A program made the translations under genes and the position numbers. From JBEKCP01 sp050014815 (lineage in GTDB: Bacteria; Planctomycetota; Planctomycetia; Pirellulales; Thermoguttaceae), in contig JBEKCP010000184.1 in the NCBI GenBank assembly GCA_050014815.1, forward strand, positions 1 through 9,563: a DNA stretch of 9,563 nt, given 5' to 3'. The notes under the pieces were generated by a model, which was given only the letters and a program-made list of their open reading frames with translations, searched no databases and was not told the DNA's origin. Positions 7,556-9,563 of the stretch are shown here, piece by piece (position 1 is the stretch's first letter; each line of letters begins with the position of its first letter).

Positions 7556-8650
7556 TCATCTCGGGCACAGCGGCAAGTAGCCGTAAGGCAGTTGCAGGAT
7601 CATGCAGGCCACCGACGTCCCGTAGACCGGGCCGACGTCCTCGCCGGGCCACGACCCGTTGGGCCGCTGGCCGGCCACAAGGTCCTTGGAAATCTTGCGG
7701 TAATACTTTTCCCAGTCCGCCCCGCCGCGCTGGTACTTGGCCTGGGCGAGGTAGAAATTCAGGTAGACCTGGAACTCCTTCTCGTTGCTGAATTCGGTGA
7801 CGGCCTCGTCGACATAGCGCCACAGCCGATCGACGAACCGCGACTCGTCGCCGTCGCCCCCCGCCTTCCGGTCGTACACGCCGGCCGAGTAATAGCAGGC
7901 GATGGCGGCCACCGAGATGGCGATGCGGCTGTAGCCGCGGGAAACAGACGAATAGGCGATGCCTCCGTCCGGGTTCTGGCAGTCGCGCAGATAGCGCACC
8001 GCGCGGTCGATGGTCTCGGTCGGCACCTTCAGGCCGGCGTTTCGGCACGCCCGCAGGCCCTGGAGCACGCAGGAGGTGGTGCTCCCCTCGTCGCCCCCCT
8101 TGCCCACGGGGCTGTACAGCCAGCCGCCCTTGTCGCTCTGCCCCTGGGCCACCAACTTGATCGCCCGGTCCAGCGTGTGCCTGAGACGCTGCTCGTACTC
8201 GCCCGTCGGCTCCATGCCATAGCACAGGGCCAGAAACGTCATGCCGTAACCGTGGCCGTAGGTGCAGCGGGCCTCCACTTTGCCGGCGATCAGCCCGTCG
8301 GGGTGCGAGTCGCCCAACTGCATCAGGTACACCATGGCCCGCCGGATGTTTTCGGCATACACGCCGTTGCTGGGCGTGGAGCCGCTGGCCAGAAACGCCA
8401 GGCCGGCAAACGAAGTCATCGCCGCGGGGTAAGACCGGCCGCTGAAATTGGCCGGCACGCTGCCGTCCGGCTGCTGGGTCTTCGCCAGGTAATCCAGCCC
8501 CCTGGAGACCGCCTTGACCACCTGCGGGTCCATCAGCTTGGGCAAGCTGGAGAGGTCGGAGTCCTGCGCCCAAAGCGGCCCGGCGGCAAACAGCGGCAAC
8601 ACCAGAAATGCCATTGCGAGCGGCAACAACCGAGCATCGCGTGAAGCCAT
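7556..8650 (-). CDS. Secreted prenyltransferase/squalene-cyclase-fold (alpha/alpha toroid) protein
   Basis: This protein has 364 residues. A signal peptide is seen at 1-28 (basic start, hydrophobic core LLPLAMAFLVLPLFAAG, likely cut after LWA). The rest is built from alpha-helical repeats, each with a turn of the type found in squalene cyclases and prenyltransferases: QQPDGSV (59-65), QSDKGGWLY (171-179), QNPDGGIAY (225-233) and QRPNGSW (328-334). There are Cys/His-rich helices such as CTYGHGYGM (129-137). It is about half the size of a true squalene-hopene cyclase and I see no DxDD catalytic motif, so it is probably not a cyclase. Proteins of this type often sit at the head of planctomycete MoxR/VWA operons; the role is unknown, with exported binding or scaffolding a guess. 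The start at 8650 gives the complete signal peptide. Shine-Dalgarno is weak or absent. Confidence 0.9.
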   Translation of the reverse strand: MASRDARLLPLAMAFLVLPLFAAGPLWAQDSDLSSLPKLMDPQVVKAVSRGLDYLAKTQQPDGSVPANFSGRSYPAAMTSFAGLAFLASGSTPSNGVYAENIRRAMVYLMQLGDSHPDGLIAGKVEARCTYGHGYGMTFLALCYGMEPTGEYEQRLRHTLDRAIKLVAQGQSDKGGWLYSPVGKGGDEGSTTSCVLQGLRACRNAGLKVPTETIDRAVRYLRDCQNPDGGIAYSSVSRGYSRIAISVAAIACYYSAGVYDRKAGGDGDESRFVDRLWRYVDEAVTEFSNEKEFQVYLNFYLAQAKYQRGGADWEKYYRKISKDLVAGQRPNGSWPGEDVGPVYGTSVACMILQLPYGYLPLCPR

Positions 8651-8912
8651 GGCGTTCGATCCAGTGGCCTATTACTCGTTGGCCCGCCGCGTTCAGGTAG
8701 GCTCCGTGTCGGTAGGCGTGATGGCTCCGACGGCGGTGGGACAGTCGGGTGGGAACGTGCGCACTCCTATCATAATCCAGTAACGTAGTCCCGTGCAAGT
8801 GAGGGCAAAACGGGGCAAACTATTGGAATCCGTTCCCCCCGATTGGAGTCCAAAAGAACAGGGCAACCCCCGCCGAATCAGCATGATCAGCGGCGAGGGA
8901 GGCCCGAATTAA
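8651..8912. promoter_or_regulatory. Upstream region of the operon with phased direct repeats and a weak candidate promoter
   Basis: No gene is supported in these 262 bases. For the minus-strand operon, a candidate promoter has TATGAT (8774-8769) 18 bases downstream of TTGCAC (8798-8793). The -10 box matches 5 of 6 consensus bases but the -35 only 3 of 6, so it is weak. Just upstream of it lie GGGCAAA at 8803-8809 and 8813-8819 (10 bp apart), with GGGCAAC at 8861-8867. ATTGGAATCC/ATTGGAGTCC occurs at 8822-8831 and 8842-8851 (20 bp apart). An 8-bp palindrome GTGCGCAC lies at 8757-8764. These could be regulator sites; that is inference. Confidence 0.3.
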
Positions 8913-9407
8913 GAATTCGGAGCGGAGGTCCAAGCCTTCCCGAACGAAACCCGTGGCAATCGGCCGCAGATCGCCGCGTTGATGCGGGATATCGCGTCTC
9001 AGGGCCGGACGAATCCGACATCATCGCCTTCCGCAATCGTGCGATCCGCGACGTTGCCTTGCTCAAGGCGGCCGAGATCGGGGCCGAGTGGGCACTCTTC
9101 ATCGACAACGACGTCGCCATCCCGCGTCCCGGCGTCGAGAACTTCCCGGCCGTCGAAGGCGACGCCGTTTCCTGCCGGTGTCGGATGCGCACCGCCGCCC
9201 CGTGGGCTCACGTCGATTCCTTCCACACGACCTTCTGGCTTGCCCGAATCGAAGTCTTCCGGGCGATTCCGCCGCCCTGGTTCCAGTCCCGTCTAAAGAC
9301 CGGACGGCTGCGAACTTCTGGCCTGCAGATGCCAGTTCGTCCGAGGCCGCGTCGCCGCCACAGGCTTCCCTCTCCCCTCCACTGGGTGGTCACGAGCGTG
9401 GGTGTGA
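8913..9407 (+). pseudogene. Frame-broken glycosyltransferase-like gene remnant
   Basis: The central frame (about 9002-9295) reads GPDESDIIAFRNRAIRD, then GAEWALFIDNDV (a D-N-D around 9104-9112 resembling the metal-binding acidic motif of GT-A glycosyltransferases). VSCRCRMRTAAPWAHVDSFH and IPPPWF follow. After about 9295 this frame becomes Arg/Pro-rich. The frame one base on then reads DGCELLACRCQFVRGRVAAT to a stop at 9405-9407, which looks like the natural continuation. Upstream, a third stretch in that same frame (8913-8996) reads protein-like, including NRPQIAALMRDIA, and is preceded by a stop at 8910-8912 with no credible start. So there are at least two compensating frame breaks and a missing N-terminus. 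It faces away from the operon and looks unrelated. It could alternatively be an intact gene with sequencing errors. The glycosyltransferase family link is from memory of related small proteins, not a search. Confidence 0.5.
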
Positions 9408-9563
9408 AAGCAAGTGGTGAGGTAGACTCGCATCCCGCCGACAGGCGCATTGCCAAGGGCGAGACATTATAATAAGAACCGTTGGGTTCATGCCGACCCA
9501 AGACCGTTTTCCCGCCCCGCGAACCCGCCTGTGACGCTTCGAGAGGCATGCACAAGTCTCCGC
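9408..9563. other. Right-hand end, no gene seen
   Basis: No coding frame with protein-like content continues to the edge. A 6-bp inverted repeat TTGGGT/ACCCAA (9482-9487 and 9496-9501) with an 8-nt loop is followed five bases later by TTTT (9507-9510); it is too weak to call a terminator. TATAAT occurs at 9468-9473 without a properly spaced -35 box. Confidence 0.4.

Noticed and set aside
6149..8644. An 831-codon open frame on the plus strand running through the heptamer array and opposite the moxR-type and toroid-fold genes
   Set aside because: It begins with repeat-encoded SYLLSPI units and then lies antisense to two well-supported genes. A 7-bp repeat without plus-strand stops keeps all three frames open, and GC-rich antisense DNA does the rest.
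8843..9472. An intact 209-residue protein from a TTG start
   Set aside because: Its first about 50 and last about 55 residues do not read like protein, and better continuations lie in another frame. It is treated as part of a frame-broken remnant.
9450..9473. Promoter from TTGCCA and TATAAT
   Set aside because: The spacer is 12 bases, too short for a sigma-70 promoter, and no gene start follows before the edge.
9482..9510. Rho-independent terminator
   Set aside because: The stem is only 6 bp, and five bases separate it from a run of only four T.

Overview
The window is GC-rich DNA that most resembles a planctomycete of the Pirellulales type. The evidence is gene content: a MoxR-type AAA+ ATPase, two large membrane-anchored VWA proteins (one with a BatA-type N-terminus), the start of a large membrane protein resembling DUF4175, and a secreted prenyltransferase/squalene-cyclase-fold protein, all in one row. 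That arrangement is familiar from planctomycete genomes. Species cannot be named from this sequence.

Layout, in transcription order on the minus strand: secreted toroid-fold protein (8650-7556), MoxR ATPase (7456-6398), a 30-copy heptanucleotide tandem array (6395-6186), BatA/VWA protein 1 (6137-3882), VWA protein 2 (3885-1348, start and stop overlapping as ATGA), and the first 445 codons of a DUF4175-like membrane protein (1335 to beyond position 1). The genes share a strand with short gaps and no convincing terminator between them, so they look like one operon. By family analogy the MoxR ATPase would act from the cytoplasm on the VWA proteins, which are built as inner-membrane proteins with VWA and class-I-amidotransferase-like domains. 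The actual substrate is unknown.

Two things stand out. First, the DUF58 gene that normally sits between moxR and the BatA-like gene is absent. Its place is taken by 210 bp of perfect-period 7-bp repeats that begin two bases after the moxR stop codon. On the transcribed strand each repeat junction reads as a Shine-Dalgarno-like AGGAG, and each unit contains UAG. This is either a real deletion/expansion or an assembly collapse between repeat arrays. Second, divergently upstream of the operon (8913-9407, plus strand) is a frame-broken remnant of a glycosyltransferase-like gene.

The region between the operon and that remnant (8651-8912) carries short helically phased direct repeats and a weak candidate promoter. 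The last 156 bases (9408-9563) show nothing convincing. The long open frames on the plus strand opposite the operon are codon-bias shadows.
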